This document shows positions 34,541 through 46,535 of a stretch of DNA of 64,000 bases, piece by piece; the stretch's first letter is position 1, and each line of letters opens with the position of its first letter. This stretch comes from Castor canadensis. Its lineage: Eukaryota; Chordata; Mammalia; Rodentia; Castoridae. The stretch lies in the NCBI RefSeq assembly GCF_047511655.1, contig NC_133390.1, positions 96,727,583 through 96,791,582 on the forward strand, written 5' to 3'. The translations under genes and the position numbers were made by a program. The notes beneath the pieces were generated by a model that saw nothing but the letters and a program-made list of their open reading frames with translations, did no database searches and was not told the DNA's origin.

Positions 34541-36792
34541 AGAGTTCAGGCTAGCGATGGAAGATGGCAGGGCCACACAGTCGCTGTCATGAACAAATAA
34601 AGTAGACCATTAAGGTTTCACAGAGCAGAGCTGGCAGAAACAAGGCCTTTCACACAAATCAACTGAGATGGACCCAGCACCTAAAAGTTACATTTTGAGC
34701 AAAGCCATGGGCAATGTTGAGAGCAATTCTGTCACTAGCAATGTGGGATATTAGGCAACAACAGCATATAGGACACACAGAAGAGGAGCTAAACGAGTGA
34801 TAACTTCCCTTAGCACAAGTTACAGTCTTACTAGTTCCTTGGCGAACAAGGGTTGAAACCTGACATGACAACACACAGTGTTGATAGGCAGAGCAAACTT
34901 TGTAATTTGCCTTTGAAGAATGAGGTGACATCACATTCAACAAAGCCTTCTGCTATCTTCACAGAGGACTAAGCTAAAGAACTCTTTTGTCATTCATATA
35001 GAGGTGTGACCTCTGTGGGCCCTGTCTAAGAATTCCAATCAATATGCTGGTGACTGGATTTGAACTTGATGTACTTATCTTCACATTCAGCTATGTACTG
35101 GAGACAAAAAATTAAATAAGATGTATTTGGATCTGATCATTTGTTTTCAAGTTTCTGAAAAAGCAAAAGGATTTTGTGAGAGTATTATACCTCTAAGGAA
35201 AAAGACCCTAGAAGGAACTACAGGTAGGTATTTTACCCAAGTTCAAAGTAGCATATTTTTTTAATGGTGACTGCCTTATGCCTGACTGGTAAGCAAGTAG
35301 AAGTCACAGCCAGACAAAGCAGATTTGCTCTCCCTCTAAACGGGCACTTTTATCAACATTATTTTCAGGGAAGTAATCTTAGGTTGAATTCTGAACTTAT
35401 TACCCAACAGAGTTAAGGTTTCTCACACACTCCAAAGGTCCAAAACATTTTAACCTAATAAGAAGGATAAAGGGATAGTTATATCAGTTTCAGATTACTT
35501 TATTCAAAACAACTTTAAAAGTTGTTTTTAAAGTTCAATTTAAATAGTTTCAATAAGAACTAGCCCATCATAAAATTCTATTGAACCTTTCTGACCTGCA
35601 AGCCACAATGGGCTTTATAGTTTATTCTTCAGTATACATTAATTTGGCCCAAGCAAGATTTACATCTCAGCATAGAACTTGAATAAAGAAGAAAGATTTC
35701 AATTCCCTCCATGGCAAATTCAGCCTCCGCAAGTCAGTCCTGCCACTCAGTGATGACTGCATTGAAAAACTGCTTTGCAAATGTTTTTTTTCTTTTTTGG
35801 CTTTTGTTGCTAGGTGATGACTGGAGAAACTTTGCAATTCCTGCTGAGAGGTTTTAAAAAATGTGCCTATAACCACTTTCATACTAAAGAGAAGAGAAAA
35901 AATAGGGCAGCCTGCACCTGAATTTCTCAAGTTTACTCCTCACCCTCTCCTCTTCCTTAGCTGCCAACAGAGAAACTGTGACCATTGAGACACGTATATG
36001 CACAACCCTGGAGGAAAACAAGAAACAATATTCCACTTATTACCAACCACACCAGAGTTCATAAAACAGTCCAACATCTTCCTTGAGTAATGGGCAAAGG
36101 AAGCAGAGAATAGGGCTGACACAAACCCATCCCCTAACATTTTTTTCTGTTCTACATGTGAGCAAAGACCCTCTGTTTGAGAAATTGGCCTGAAGGTGGA
36201 ATCAGCTTGTACCTGAGCTGTGTTTCCAAAACCCTTGCCCAGGACCTGACCTTTTAGCCAAGCAGCAGGGTTTTCTGGGAAAGCCCCTGCCAGTGATTGA
36301 TGCAAGTGTGAGAGGTGACACTGTAAAATCAGACTGAGGCCCAAAGAGTTAATCCCTGGGCTTCTTCCAAATCTTTGAGGGGAGAAAAAAAAAAAAAACC
36401 AAAAACATTTATTCCTTTCTTTGTTAATTTTGCATCTACAAAAGCATCCTTGATATCTTCTTTACCAGGCAAAATGCCTGCCTGCAACCTCCATGAAACT
36501 TCAGAAGACAAATGCCACATTAGTGGCAGTAATTATTTGTCCTTGCATTATCATTATCAAATTATTTTAAACAGCTGATTTAACAAGTACTGCATTGTAA
36601 CAGATAGAGAAGAACAGTTGTTTCTGCATACAAATTTCTTTTCACACATTAAAGGTGGGTTAATGTGTTCTTTTCACATGTTAAAGGAGAGAAAAAAACT
36701 GAAAAATTACAACTACCACCTTGGGCCTCTTTTTTCTCAGAAACTTGGAAAGAGCTTGGCAGTCTGAGTTCCTTCTTTCTCTTCTCAACTAA
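34541..36792. other. No recognised gene or repeat
   Basis: Unclassified 2.2 kb. Antisense open frames at 34659-34943, 35667-35930 and 35940-36344 (94, 87 and 134 codons) show no domain, signal peptide or neighbour that would make them credible genes. Mammalian exons could hide here, but I see no convincing splice-bounded frame. Confidence 0.45.
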
Positions 36793-39479
36793 CTCATTTA
36801 CTCTTTCTTTTTTTTTTTTTTTGGGGTGTGACCATGAGTACCCTGTCATGCTTCCTGACTTTCACAAACTTTGTCAAATATTTTTTTTTTCATTTTTCTT
36901 TTATTATTCATATGTGCATACAAGGCTTGGTTCATTTCTCCCCCCTGCCCCCACCCCCTCCCTTACCACCCACTCCACTCCCTCCCGCTCCCCTCCTCAA
37001 TACCCAGCAGAAACTATTTTGCCCTTATCTCTAATTTTGTTGTAGAGAGAGTATAAGCAATAATAGGAAGGAACAAGGGGTTTTGCTGGTTGAGATAAGG
37101 ATAGCTATACAGGGCATTGACTCACATTGATTTCCTGTGTGTGGGTGTTACCTTCTAGGTTAATTCTTTTTGAGCTAACCTTTTCTCTAGTTCCTGGTCC
37201 CCTTTTCCTATTGGCCTCAGTTGCTTTAAGGTATCTGCTTTAGTTTCTCTGCGTTAAGGGCAACAAATGCTAGCTAGTTTTTTAGGTGTCTTACCTATCC
37301 TCACCCCTCCCTTGTGTGCTCTCGCTTTTATTATGTGCTCATAGTCCAATCCCCTTGTTGTGTTTGCCCTTGATCTAATGTCCACATATGAGGGAGAACA
37401 TACGATTTTTGGTCTTTTGAGCCAGGCTAACCTCACTCAGAATGATGTTCTCCAATTCCATCCATTTACCAGCGAATGATAACATTTCGTTCTTCTTCAT
37501 GGCTGCATAAAATTCCATTGTGTATAGATACCACATTTTCTTAATCCATTCGTCAGTGCTGGGACATCTTGGCTGTTTCCATAACTTGGCTATTGTGAAT
37601 AGTGCCGCAATAAACATGGATGTGCAGGTGCCTCTGGAGTAACAGTCTTTTGGGTATATCCCCAAGAGTGGTATTGCTGGATCAAATGGTAGATCGATGT
37701 CCATCTTTTTAAGTAGCCTCCAAATTTTTTTCCAGAGTGGTTGTACTAGTCTACATTCCCACCAACAGTGTAAAAGGGTTCCTTTTTCCCCGCATCCTCG
37801 CCAACACCTGTTGTTGGTGGTGTTGCTGATGATGGCTATTCTAACAGGGGTGAGGTGGAATCTTAGTGTGGTTTTAATTTGCATTTCCTTTATTGCTAGA
37901 GATGGTGAGCATTTTTTCATGTGTTTTCTGGCCATTTGAATTTCTTCTTTTGAGAAAGTTCTGTTTAGTTCACATGCCCATTTCTTTATTGGTTCATTAG
38001 TTTTGGGAGAATTTAGTTTTTTAAGTTCCCTGTATATTCTGGTTATCAGTCCTTTGTCTGATGTATAATTGGCAAATATTTTCTCCCACTCTGTGGTTGT
38101 TCTCTTCAGTTTAGAGACCATTTCTTTTGATGAACAGAAGCTTTTTAGTTTTATGAGGTCCCATTTATCTATGCTATCTCTTAGTTGCTGTGCTGCTGGG
38201 GTTTCATTGAGAAAGTTCTTACCTATACCTACTAACTCCAGAGTATTTCCTACTCTTTCTTGTATCAACTTAAGAGTTTGGGGTCTGATATTAAGATCCT
38301 TGATCCATTTTGAGTTAATCTTGGTATAGGGTGATATACATGGATCTAGTTTCAGTTTTTTGCAGACTGCTAACCAGTTTTCCCAGCAGTTTTTGTTGAA
38401 GAGGCTGCTATTTCTCCATCGTATATTTTTAGCTCCTTTGTCAAAGATAAGTTGCTCATAGTTGTGTGGCTTCATATCTGGATCCTCTATTCTGTTCCAC
38501 TGGTCTTCATGTCTGTTTTTGTGCCAGTACCATGCTGTTTTTATTGTTATTGCTTTGTAATATAGTTTGAAGTCAGGTATTGTGATACCTCCTGCATTGT
38601 TCTTTTGACTGAGTATTGCCTTGGCTATTCGTGGCCTCTTGTGTTTCCATATAAATTTCACAGTAGATTTTTCAATCTCTTTAATGAATGTCATTGGAAT
38701 TTTGATGGGAATTGCATTAAACATGTAGATTACTTTGGGGAGTATAGACATTTTTACTATGTTGATTCTACCAATCCATGAGCATGGGAGATCTCTCCAC
38801 TTTCTATAGTCTTCCTCAATCTCTTTCTTCAGAAGTGTATAGTTTTCCTTGTAGAGGTCTTTCACATCTTTTGTTAGGTTTACACCTAGGTATTTGATTT
38901 TTTTTGAGGCTATTGTAAATGGAATTGTTTTCATACATTCTTTTTCCGTTTGCTCATTGTTAGTGTATAGAAATGCTAATGATTTTTCTATGTTGATTTT
39001 ATATCCTGCTACTTTGCTATAGCTATTGATGATGTCTAGAAGCTTCTGAGTAGAGTTTTTTGGGTCTTTAAGATATAGGATCATGTCGTCTGCAAATAGG
39101 GATATTTTGACAGTTTCTTTACCTGTTTGTATTCCTTTTATTCCTTCTTCTTGCCTAATTGCTCTGGCTAGGAATTCCAGTACTATGTTGAATAGGAGTG
39201 GAGATAGTGGGCATCCTTGTCTGGTTCCTGATTTTAGAGGGAACGGTTTTAATTTTTCTCCGTTAAGTATAATGCTGGCTGTAGGTTTGTCATATATAGC
39301 TTTTATAATGTTGAGGAACTTTCCTTCTATTCCTAGTTTTCTTAGAGCTTTTATCATGAAATGATGTTGGATCTTATCAAAGGCTTTTTCTGCATCTATT
39401 GAGATGATCAAGTGGTTTTTGTCTTTGCTTCTGTTAATGTGGTTTATTACGTTTATTGATTTTCTCATTTACTCTTTCT
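36793..39479 (-). mobile_element. Young 5'-truncated L1, antisense, with target-site duplication and 3' transduction
   Basis: Sixteen-base direct repeats CTCATTTACTCTTTCT lie at 36793-36808 and 39464-39479. From left to right between them are a T-run (to 36822), about 58 non-repetitive bases (36823-36880), a second T-run at 36881-36890, L1 3' UTR to about 37370, and the ORF2 end. Read in L1 sense this is L1, poly(A), extra sequence, poly(A). That is the structure left when transcription runs past the L1 polyadenylation site of the parent copy. The 3' UTR has the G-rich purine tract on the minus strand (36940-36995 here as C-rich). Confidence 0.93.
37375..39468 (-). CDS. L1 ORF2 C-terminal two-fifths or so, open (697 codons)
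   Basis: Encodes the second half of the L1 ORF2 protein, the replicase of LINE-1 in a ribonucleoprotein. A full ORF2 is about 1,275 residues, so the endonuclease and the start of the RT domain are missing. The frame opens upstream of RT motif A ([11 protein letters not shown], Asp near residue 25). It holds the [15 protein letters not shown] block and the catalytic FADD motif at residues 125-128. It ends with the cysteine motif ([16 protein letters not shown]-x3-C-x7-H-x4-C) near residue 560 and a SLICGH terminus. There are no stops or frameshifts, which argues for a recent insertion. The Met at 39468 lies next to the truncation point and is not a true start. The copy has no promoter and no endonuclease, so it should be inert. 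Confidence 0.93.
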   Translation of the reverse strand: MRKSINVINHINRSKDKNHLIISIDAEKAFDKIQHHFMIKALRKLGIEGKFLNIIKAIYDKPTASIILNGEKLKPFPLKSGTRQGCPLSPLLFNIVLEFLARAIRQEEGIKGIQTGKETVKISLFADDMILYLKDPKNSTQKLLDIINSYSKVAGYKINIEKSLAFLYTNNEQTEKECMKTIPFTIASKKIKYLGVNLTKDVKDLYKENYTLLKKEIEEDYRKWRDLPCSWIGRINIVKMSILPKVIYMFNAIPIKIPMTFIKEIEKSTVKFIWKHKRPRIAKAILSQKNNAGGITIPDFKLYYKAITIKTAWYWHKNRHEDQWNRIEDPDMKPHNYEQLIFDKGAKNIRWRNSSLFNKNCWENWLAVCKKLKLDPCISPYTKINSKWIKDLNIRPQTLKLIQERVGNTLELVGIGKNFLNETPAAQQLRDSIDKWDLIKLKSFCSSKEMVSKLKRTTTEWEKIFANYTSDKGLITRIYRELKKLNSPKTNEPIKKWACELNRTFSKEEIQMARKHMKKCSPSLAIKEMQIKTTLRFHLTPVRIAIISNTTNNRCWRGCGEKGTLLHCWWECRLVQPLWKKIWRLLKKMDIDLPFDPAIPLLGIYPKDCYSRGTCTSMFIAALFTIAKLWKQPRCPSTDEWIKKMWYLYTMEFYAAMKKNEMLSFAGKWMELENIILSEVSLAQKTKNRMFSLICGH

Positions 39480-40470
39480 CTGCTCCACTGGGTCCTCTCC
39501 TGGGAGGACAGGGAAGGCATGTGTGTTTTTGACTTGGTGACACAGGTGAGTTTCCTGTACATTCTCACTCTGCATACCAGATGCACAAACTTCTGTGGAC
39601 TCTCTTTAACACTGCATTAATTATTAAGCAGTGCCAAGAGACTCACTGGGCTATGCCAGGAGTCCCTTTCTCCCACATCAGTAAACAGTAATTTCGAGAA
39701 GGGGGTTATAACCCTAGGGTGAGCAACATTTCCCCCACAGTTGTGTGGTGAAAGTAACAATAATGCATATGTTTCAACAAATGGGGATGTCCCCAGCCCA
39801 ACTTCTGCTGCATGCAGGAAGTGCTATGGGCCAGCTGCCAAGCTAATTAATTGTGTGACATAATTAAGAACATGCCATTTGCCAACATAGTCAACATATC
39901 TTCTCTAACTTTATGCTTCTGCCCTAACTCAATAATGACAACAGCAATAATATCTATCAGAAGGGAATTACTTCAAGGATGTTACTGAAATGTTGGAACA
40001 GAACCATACCAGCCTTGCTAGAACACTTCCTCCCAATTACTCAAGTTCTTTTTCCATTATTCAGTAAAAGGTTAATTCTCCACCTCGTCTTCAATTGATA
40101 GATGGTGTTTCAGAGTCACTTGACACTCACCCACTCTGGGACTTAGCAACAAAGAAATGTTTTTTGCCCAAATTTTCAAAACCAGATCAAATACAGAAAG
40201 GCTTCTTTGAGCCAGTGTGGGTCCAGATCTTTGGGAAAGGATGAGGATTTTCTACTTGCTATTCAGAACCAAAGGAAACTTGAGATTAGAAGATTACTTA
40301 GTGCAAGTTTCCACATGCCATATTATGTTGAATTCATCTACTCCCCACTCCCACATGCCCAAAGTAGCTATCCAGTCTCTGCTCCAAAGGAAGAGAGCTC
40401 AGTTCATTCAGAAACAACTGTTTCTATTTTCCGATAGCCAGCCTTTAAGTGTTCAGTAGAAACCCATCTA
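39480..40470. other. No recognised gene or repeat
   Basis: Unclassified sequence between two L1 elements. Two overlapping sense frames of 76-80 codons at 40207-40459 have no motif. Confidence 0.45.
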
Positions 40471-41411
40471 CTTTTTATTTTTGTAATTTTTCTTATTGTG
40501 TTAGGTAGGAGTACATTGTGTCATTTACAAAGGTTCTTACAATACATCAAATACATCATACTTGAATTCACCACCTCCACCATTCTCCTTTACTCACCTA
40601 CCCCCATTTCTGGAACAGTTTCAATAGGTATCCTTCTTCCTTTTACATTAATGTGTACACAGTCTTTGCACCATATTATCCCTCCTTACCCCCTTCCCAG
40701 CCATCTCCCCACTTCCCCTGGAAACCAGCCCCCCCCCAAGGACCTGTTCCACCCTCCTGTTCTCCGATTTTGTAGAAGAAAAAAGAAAAACATGATGTTT
40801 TTGCTTCTTTGATATAAAGGTAGCTACACAGGGAGTTTTCTTGTGTATTTCCATGTATATATGTTTTATAACCAGACTTGGTTCGTCTCCTCTTCTTCAT
40901 TCTACTTAATTCTTTTCTTATGGTGGTTTCAGCCAGTTTAAGATTTTTATATTCAGTCTTGTATAGAGAGTATATCAACCATATTTAAGTTCTTAGTTTC
41001 CTTCTTTTACCCTCCCTCTCCCCTTAGTGACCTCCAGTGTGACCTCTTCTTAGTGTGGCCACTGTTTCATAACATTGCTGCATTTATATTAGGTCTATAT
41101 TCCACATATGAGGGAGAACATGAGGCTTTTGGTCTTCTGAACCTGGCTAACTTCTCTTAAGATGATGTTCTCCAGTTCCATCCATTTACCTGCGAATGAC
41201 AAAATTTCATTCTTTGCAGCTGAGTAAAATTCCATTGTATATAAATAGCAAATTTTCTTAATCCAGTCATCAGTACTGGGGCATCTTGGCTGTTTCCATA
41301 GCTTAGCTATTGTGAAAAGTACTATAATAAACAAGGGTGTGCAAGTGTCTTTGTTGTAAGTTGACCCACATTCCTTTTGGGTTTATCCCTAGGATGGATT
41401 GCATGGCAGAT

Positions 41412-42768
41412 CTATTTTTAGTTTGTTTTTTTTTAATGACCTCTGACTTTTATTGCCCCTCTGTTCCCCGAGGGTCCCCTGTTTTTCTGCCTCAGTTCCT
41501 CAGCACTTTGATGTCATTGATCTCAGATACCACTTTGCCCTCCACAATCCTGCGGGTGGTGGTCTTGTGGATGGTTTGCATGGAGCTGCTGCTGCTGCTG
41601 TCTTGGACATCATTGAGACCGAAGTCCTCCCCATCTTCCAGTAGGCCACAGTAGGTGGTGATCTCAGCCTCGAGCTTGACCTTGATGTTTTGCAGGACCC
41701 CATACTCCTGGCTGTAGTGCTGCCTCTCTCTAAGTGCAGCAGAACAGCATTGAGTTGCTCCACCTGCATGGCGTAACGGGTGTCCTCATCCCGCAGGCTG
41801 TTCTCCAAGCTGGCTTTCAGATTTCTCATGGAGTCCAGGTCAGTCTCCAAAGCCTGGAACATGTGTCTCAGCTCTGCACGTGTCATTTCAGCAGCTCCAA
41901 TCCCCACGGACTGAGAGGCCACACTGTTGTGCTCTCCCCAGTCTGCTGAGACCAGTACTTGTCTAGCTCCAATCAGTTCTTCGGAGCCAGCTCTTCATAC
42001 CGGGTCCAGATGTCTGCCGTGATCATGCTGAGATCCTGAGGCTTGGGGCATTCACCTCCATGGTCAACCCAGAGCTGGCAATCTGGACTTGGAGGTCCTT
42101 GACTTCCCTCTAGTGGTTCTTCTTCCTTTAGAGTCTTTATTTCTGTCTCTAGCTGCAGCCTGGTGACCTTGGTGTCATCAATAACCTTGCGGAGCACATG
42201 AAAGTCAGCTTCCACAGACTTGCAATAGCAAGTCACACTTGACTCTACATCACCAGCAGCAAGATGAGCATTGTTAATCTGCAGGACTATGTGGGCGTTG
42301 TCTATAGAAGTTACAAAGATCCGGGCTCTCAGCTCCTTGAAGATTTAGAAGTAATACCCCTAGTCTTTGATCTGGGGATCTTCTCCAGATGTTCCCAGAT
42401 TTTGCTCTCCAGCCTCCTGTTATCCGTCTCCAGGCTCTGCGCTCTGTCCAGATGGGAGGCCAGGGGATCATCCAGGTCTTGCATGATCTCCTTCTCACTT
42501 TGGATGCTGCTCATTCTTGCCAGACCTCAGCAGTCCCCACGGCCAGGTTCCTGGAACCCCGGCTACTAAAGCTGGACATGGAGATCCAAGAGGCTGAATC
42601 CCTAGACTCTGGCCACACTGCTAGCAGGTCAGACCCTATGGCTGGGCAAATGGACTGAGCTCAGGGATCCGTAGTTGGAGGAGAAGGTGGTAGAACTGGT
42701 GGTGAACCTCATGAGTCTGGGAAGGAAGGCGAGAGAGTAACTCATGTTGGGCTGCCTATTTTTAGTTT
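41412..42768 (-). pseudogene. KRT18 processed pseudogene inserted in L1 ORF2
   Basis: A nearly full-length intronless copy of keratin 18, the type I intermediate filament protein of simple epithelia. On the minus strand it runs from a short 5' UTR (below 42756) and a start-codon position at 42710-42712. The head (FTT..TFSSNY), the coil 1 segment (SLETDNRRLESKI..HLEK), coil 2 (DSMRNLKASLENSL) and the tail follow, ending near VLRN with a stop at 41492-41494. The 3' UTR has AATAAA (reverse complement 41448-41453) and poly(A), seen as T at 41426-41435. Perfect 13-base duplications CTATTTTTAGTTT stand at 41412-41424 and 42756-42768. Frameshifts and stops (for example in coil 1B and after coil 2) abolish the frame. 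Confidence 0.97.
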
Positions 42769-43998
42769 TTTAAGAAGTTTCCATACTGTTTTCCATAGTG
42801 GTTTAACTAGCTTACATTCCCAGCGTATGAGGGTTCCTTTTTCCCCACATCCTCGCCCACATTTGTTGTCATTTGTGTTCTTGAAGGAAGCCATTCTAAT
42901 AGGAGTGAGGTGGAATCTTAGTGTGGTTTTGATTTGCATTTCCTTTATGGCCAGGGATGGTGAGCATTTTCTTCATGTGCATTTTGACCATTTGGACTTC
43001 TTCCTTTGTAAAGACTCTGTTCAGTTCTTTTGCCCATTTCTTCATTGAGTCATTGATTTTGGGGGAGTTTAGTTTTGTGAGTTCTCTGTATATTCTGGTT
43101 ATAGGTCCCTTGTCCCTAGCTGGCAAAGATTCTTTCCCCATTCTGTGGGTGGCCTCTTCAGTTTAGAGACCATTTCTTTTGTTGTGTGAAAAATATTTAA
43201 TTTCATGTAGTCCCATTTGTTCATCTTTTCTCTTAGTTGATGAGCCATTTGAGTCCTATTGGAACTCAATGACTCAATAACTTCAATAGGAACTCAATGA
43301 CTTCCTCAATAGGAAGTCCTTGCCTATGCCTATTAATTCTAGTATATTCTCTGCTCTTTCCTGCAGTAGCTTCAAAGTTTCAGGTCTTAAATTAAGGTCC
43401 TTAATTCACTTTGAGTTGATACTTGCACAGGGTGACAGACATGGATCTAGTATCCAGTTTTCCCAGCAGCATTTGTTGAAGAGGCTGTCTTTTCTCCATC
43501 ATATGTTTTTGGCGCCTTTGTCAAAAATAAGGTGGGCATAGCTGTGTGGATTCATATCTGTGTGGTCCTCTATTCCGTTCCACTGGTCTTCATATGTTTT
43601 TGTGCCAGTACCATGCTGTTTTTATTGCTATTGCTTTGTAATATAGTTTGAAGTCAGGTATTGTGATACCTCCATCCTTGCTCTTTTTGCTCAGTATTCT
43701 TTTAGTTATTCATGGTCTTTTGTACTTCCAAATGAACTTTAGGGTTGATTTTTCAATCTCTGTGATGAATGTCATTAGGATTTTGATGGGAATTGCATTG
43801 AACATGTAGATTGCTTTTGGTAGTATAATCATTTTTACTATGTTGATTCTGCCAATCCATGAGCCTGGGAGATCTTTCCAACTTCTGTAGTCTTGTTCTA
43901 TTTCTTTTTTCAATAGTTTATAGTTTTCCTTGTAGAAGTCTTTCGCATCCTTTGCTAAGTTTATTCCTAGGTGTTTTATTATTTTTGAGACTTTTGTA

Positions 43999-44088
43999 AA
44001 GGAATTATTTTCCCTTTTTTTAAATTTATTTATTTATTTTTTATTATTCATATGTGCATACAATGCTTGGGTCAAGGAATTATTTTCC
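43999..44088 (-). mobile_element. Minute L1 insertion (60 bp) inside an L1
   Basis: Perfect 15-base repeats AAGGAATTATTTTCC (43999-44013 and 44074-44088) enclose only a T-rich tail and TTATTATTCATATGTGCATA..GCTTGGGTC. This is the last 30 or so bases of the younger L1 family in antisense. It sits in ORF2 of the older L1. Confidence 0.95.
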
Positions 44089-44599
44089 TATAGTCTTTCT
44101 CAATCTGTTTGTTCATTGTTTGCGTATAGAAAGGTTACTGAATTTGGTAGACTGATTTTGTATCCTGCTACTTTGCTAAAGCTGTTTATCTAGGAGGTTT
44201 TTTTGTGTGTGGAGTCTTTCAGATTTTTTAGGTATAAGATTATGTTATCTGCAAGTAGGGATAGTTTGACTACTTCCTTTCCAATTTGTATTCCTTTTAT
44301 TTCTTCTTATTTTATTTTTTCTTATTGCTGTGGCTAGGAATTCCAAGAATGGAGAGAGTAGACACACTTGTCTAGTTCCTGACTTTAAAGGGGATGTTTT
44401 TAGTTTTCCCAATTCAGTATGAGGTTGGCTATATGCTTGTCATATACAGCTTTTATTATGCTGAGGTGCATTCCTTCTATTTCTGTACAGTGGTGACTAT
44501 AGCTGCCTTCCCGTCTACTTTTAGCTTCTGCTCATTGGTCATTCAGTGGAGATGCAGAGCCACTTTGCAAATATTTCATGGCAGCTAGCAATCCCTAAG

Positions 44600-44745
44600 T
44601 CAGTAGCTTTTAAACTTCAGGGTGAATAAGCAACTCCTACTTCTAAGAACTCAGGTTCCAGGGCCCCACATCCCTAGAGATTTCATTATAGGGGATGGTT
44701 AGGTGGTCTACAGTAACACTTTGAGAAACAGTGGTCTTAAGTCTC
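44600..44745 (+). mobile_element. MER5-like remnant, possible
   Basis: CAGTAGCTTTTAAACTTCAG, AGGTTCCAGGGCCCCACATC and a final AACACTTTGAGAAACAGTGG recall the hAT-derived MER5 group. The middle is too altered for a firm call. Confidence 0.4.
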
Positions 44746-45029
44746 CTCCTAAGGTCAAATGTCTTTCAGGCTCTTTCAATTATTCTGATGAGCAACAACA
44801 AGAACATCTAGGAGTCCCACATCAAATCCCATGGTGAGTCCTCTCTTCTTACTCATGTTGGTCACTCTGACATTCTTAAAAGTCTTTATTTACTTGACCT
44901 CAGACAGTCCAGAGCACTGATGTTCCTCCTGTATCAATGGCTGCACACATAGGAGAATGGCTTTTTAGACACTTTCCAGAACATATAAAACCCAATCTTA
45001 CTGCACTATTTTTTGTTTACTTTGTTGGT

Positions 45030-45205
45030 TTGTTTGTTTGTTTGTGGAACTCTACCACTTCAGCCACACATGCAATCCATTTTGCTCTGGTTATTTTGGA
45101 GTTAGGGTCTTGCTAACTATTTCCTCAGGCTGGCCTCAAACAGTGATCCTCCCAATCTCAACCTCTCAAATAGCTAGGATTACAGGTCTGAGCCACCAGA
45201 GTCTA
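45030..45205 (-). mobile_element. B1-like SINE, antisense
   Basis: A TTTG-rich tail (45010-45045) precedes AGGGTCTTGCTAACTATTTC, CAGGCTGGCCTCAAACAGTG, TCCTCCCAATCTCAACCTCT and AGCTAGGATTACAGGTCTGA, the reverse complement of a B1-like arm. The first part may include a shortened ID-like arm. Confidence 0.8.
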
Positions 45206-45259
45206 TCCAGTCTATCCTGCAGTGTTTTGTACTTTGCCTATAATACTCTTCTTGCACTT

Positions 45260-45535
45260 ATTTCAGGTCTGTGATCAAATGATGACTCTTCAGAGATGCC
45301 TTCTCTGACTACCTTATCTGAATTACCTCCACCCCATGCACTATTCCCTTTTAGTGCTTCATTTTCTTTAAGCCTTAATCACTACGGGACATTATAATAT
45401 ACATTTATTTGTTCAAGCATTTTTTTTTGCCTTTCTACTACAAATGTAAGCTATAAGTGATCTGTTTCATAAACTCCCATTTCCACTGCCTAACAATGCC
45501 TGCACTAATAGGCACTTGAAATGTGCTTGCTGACA
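45260..45535 (-). mobile_element. L2 LINE fragment, antisense
   Basis: TGATGACTCTTCAGAGATGC, CTTCTCTGACTACCTTATCT and the later CATAAACTCCCATTTCCACT region with CTAATAGGCACTTGAAATGT follow the reversed L2 3' region. Ancient. Confidence 0.6.
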
Positions 45536-45619
45536 GAATGCAAGGGCAGTGGCGTGGAACCTTTTCACAAGTCTGGTTAGGCCAGCAGTGCCCCTCCAAA
45601 GGTGTGCTGCACAGGGCTC

Positions 45620-45835
45620 TTCACAGGTGCCAGGTTCTTACAATATATCGTAGATGAATTCAACCTCCCCCCCCCATCATTCTCCTTTATTCCCCTCTCC
45701 TCATTCCTGGAATAGTTCCAGCAGGTCTCATTTTTCCATTTTCATACATGAGTACATACTATTTCCACCACATTCACCCTCCCACACCCCTTCCTTGTAT
45801 CTCCCTGCTCCAAATTAATTTCTTATACAATCTAA
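45620..45835 (-). mobile_element. Older-type L1 3' UTR fragment, antisense
   Basis: CCAGGTTCTTACAATATATC, a C-run at 45668-45676, CATTCTCCTTTATTCCCCTC, GGAATAGTTCCAGCAGGTCT and TTTTCATACATGAGTACATA match the older L1 3' UTR seen at 34.2 and 40.5 kb. Confidence 0.8.
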
Positions 45836-46535
45836 AAATGCTGAGTATGATTTTGCTAATGTCGTTAGTGTTTGTACTAACTAAATGCTTCTAAATTATC
45901 TTAAAGAAGTTTCTTCTCCTGATTGCTTTAAATCAGCTCACCTTAATTTACTTGATGAATGCTTTCTCTGTTTAAAATACGAAAAATAAATTTTATCTCA
46001 AGGTTTTCTGAATTGTAGCAACTGTTCGAGGCTGCCACTGGCTATATTTATGTAGCTTTTTAAATGTGTGTTTATTTTGCCTTGGAGTTCACCACCAGAG
46101 AATGTAAATTCTTCAGCACTTTGAAGATTAATTTAATGAAGTACAGGATAAAATGTGTACCTTTTTAATTCTTATTAATGGATTTTGACTTTGATAAAAA
46201 AAAAAAAACAGCCTGAACATTTCATTGCACCTTTCCAGAGCAATTCACAGCCCATCTATAGGAAATATTCATACTACTAAGCTGTAAACAGCTGTGTACC
46301 TATTTAGAACCTATACTTTTAAGCAACATAATACAACCTGTACAGATGTGAATAGCCAGCTTTACCCCAAAGACCTAACACAATCCTAATGGTATTTAAT
46401 GTCTGTTTGTCAATTTGTACTTTGGATGATTTAAGTCCAACACCAGGGAACTTCCTACCACACCAATTAAACACTGTGGAACAATATAACATGGCCTTTG
46501 ACCACCAGGAGCTTCATTTATCTAAAACAACATCT
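45836..46535. other. No recognised gene or repeat
   Basis: AT-rich, unclassified; an A(13) run near 46197-46210. Confidence 0.4.

Larger units (their letters stand above)
40471..44505 (-). mobile_element. Older antisense L1, split by a KRT18 retrocopy and a 60-bp L1 fragment
   Basis: It begins with the older type of 3' UTR (AGGAGTACATTGTGTCATTT and GGTTCTTACAATACATCAAA; to about 41100). ORF2 C-terminal sequence follows at 41095-41411 ([19 protein letters not shown]). After the KRT18 copy ORF2 continues from 42756 to 44505 through the cysteine motif region and on toward the RT ([23 protein letters not shown]). Frameshifts and stops are common. Joining the two sides at the duplicated 13 bases restores continuous L1 sequence, so this L1 was in place before the KRT18 copy arrived. 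Confidence 0.92.

Noticed and set aside
35940-36344. 134-codon antisense open frame
   Set aside because: Ordinary composition, no domain, no promoter or splice context; length within chance for a 64-kb mammalian window.
37697-39364. Sense open frames of 80-93 codons
   Set aside because: Shadows of the open L1 ORF2 on the minus strand.
40676-40978. Antisense open frame rich in Lys/Arg and Gly
   Set aside because: Lies in the older L1 3' UTR, whose purine tract explains the residue bias.
41337-41654. Sense open frame of 105 codons and several others at 41.3-42.7 kb
   Set aside because: They are antisense to the KRT18 retrocopy, whose mRNA-like structure explains the sequence.
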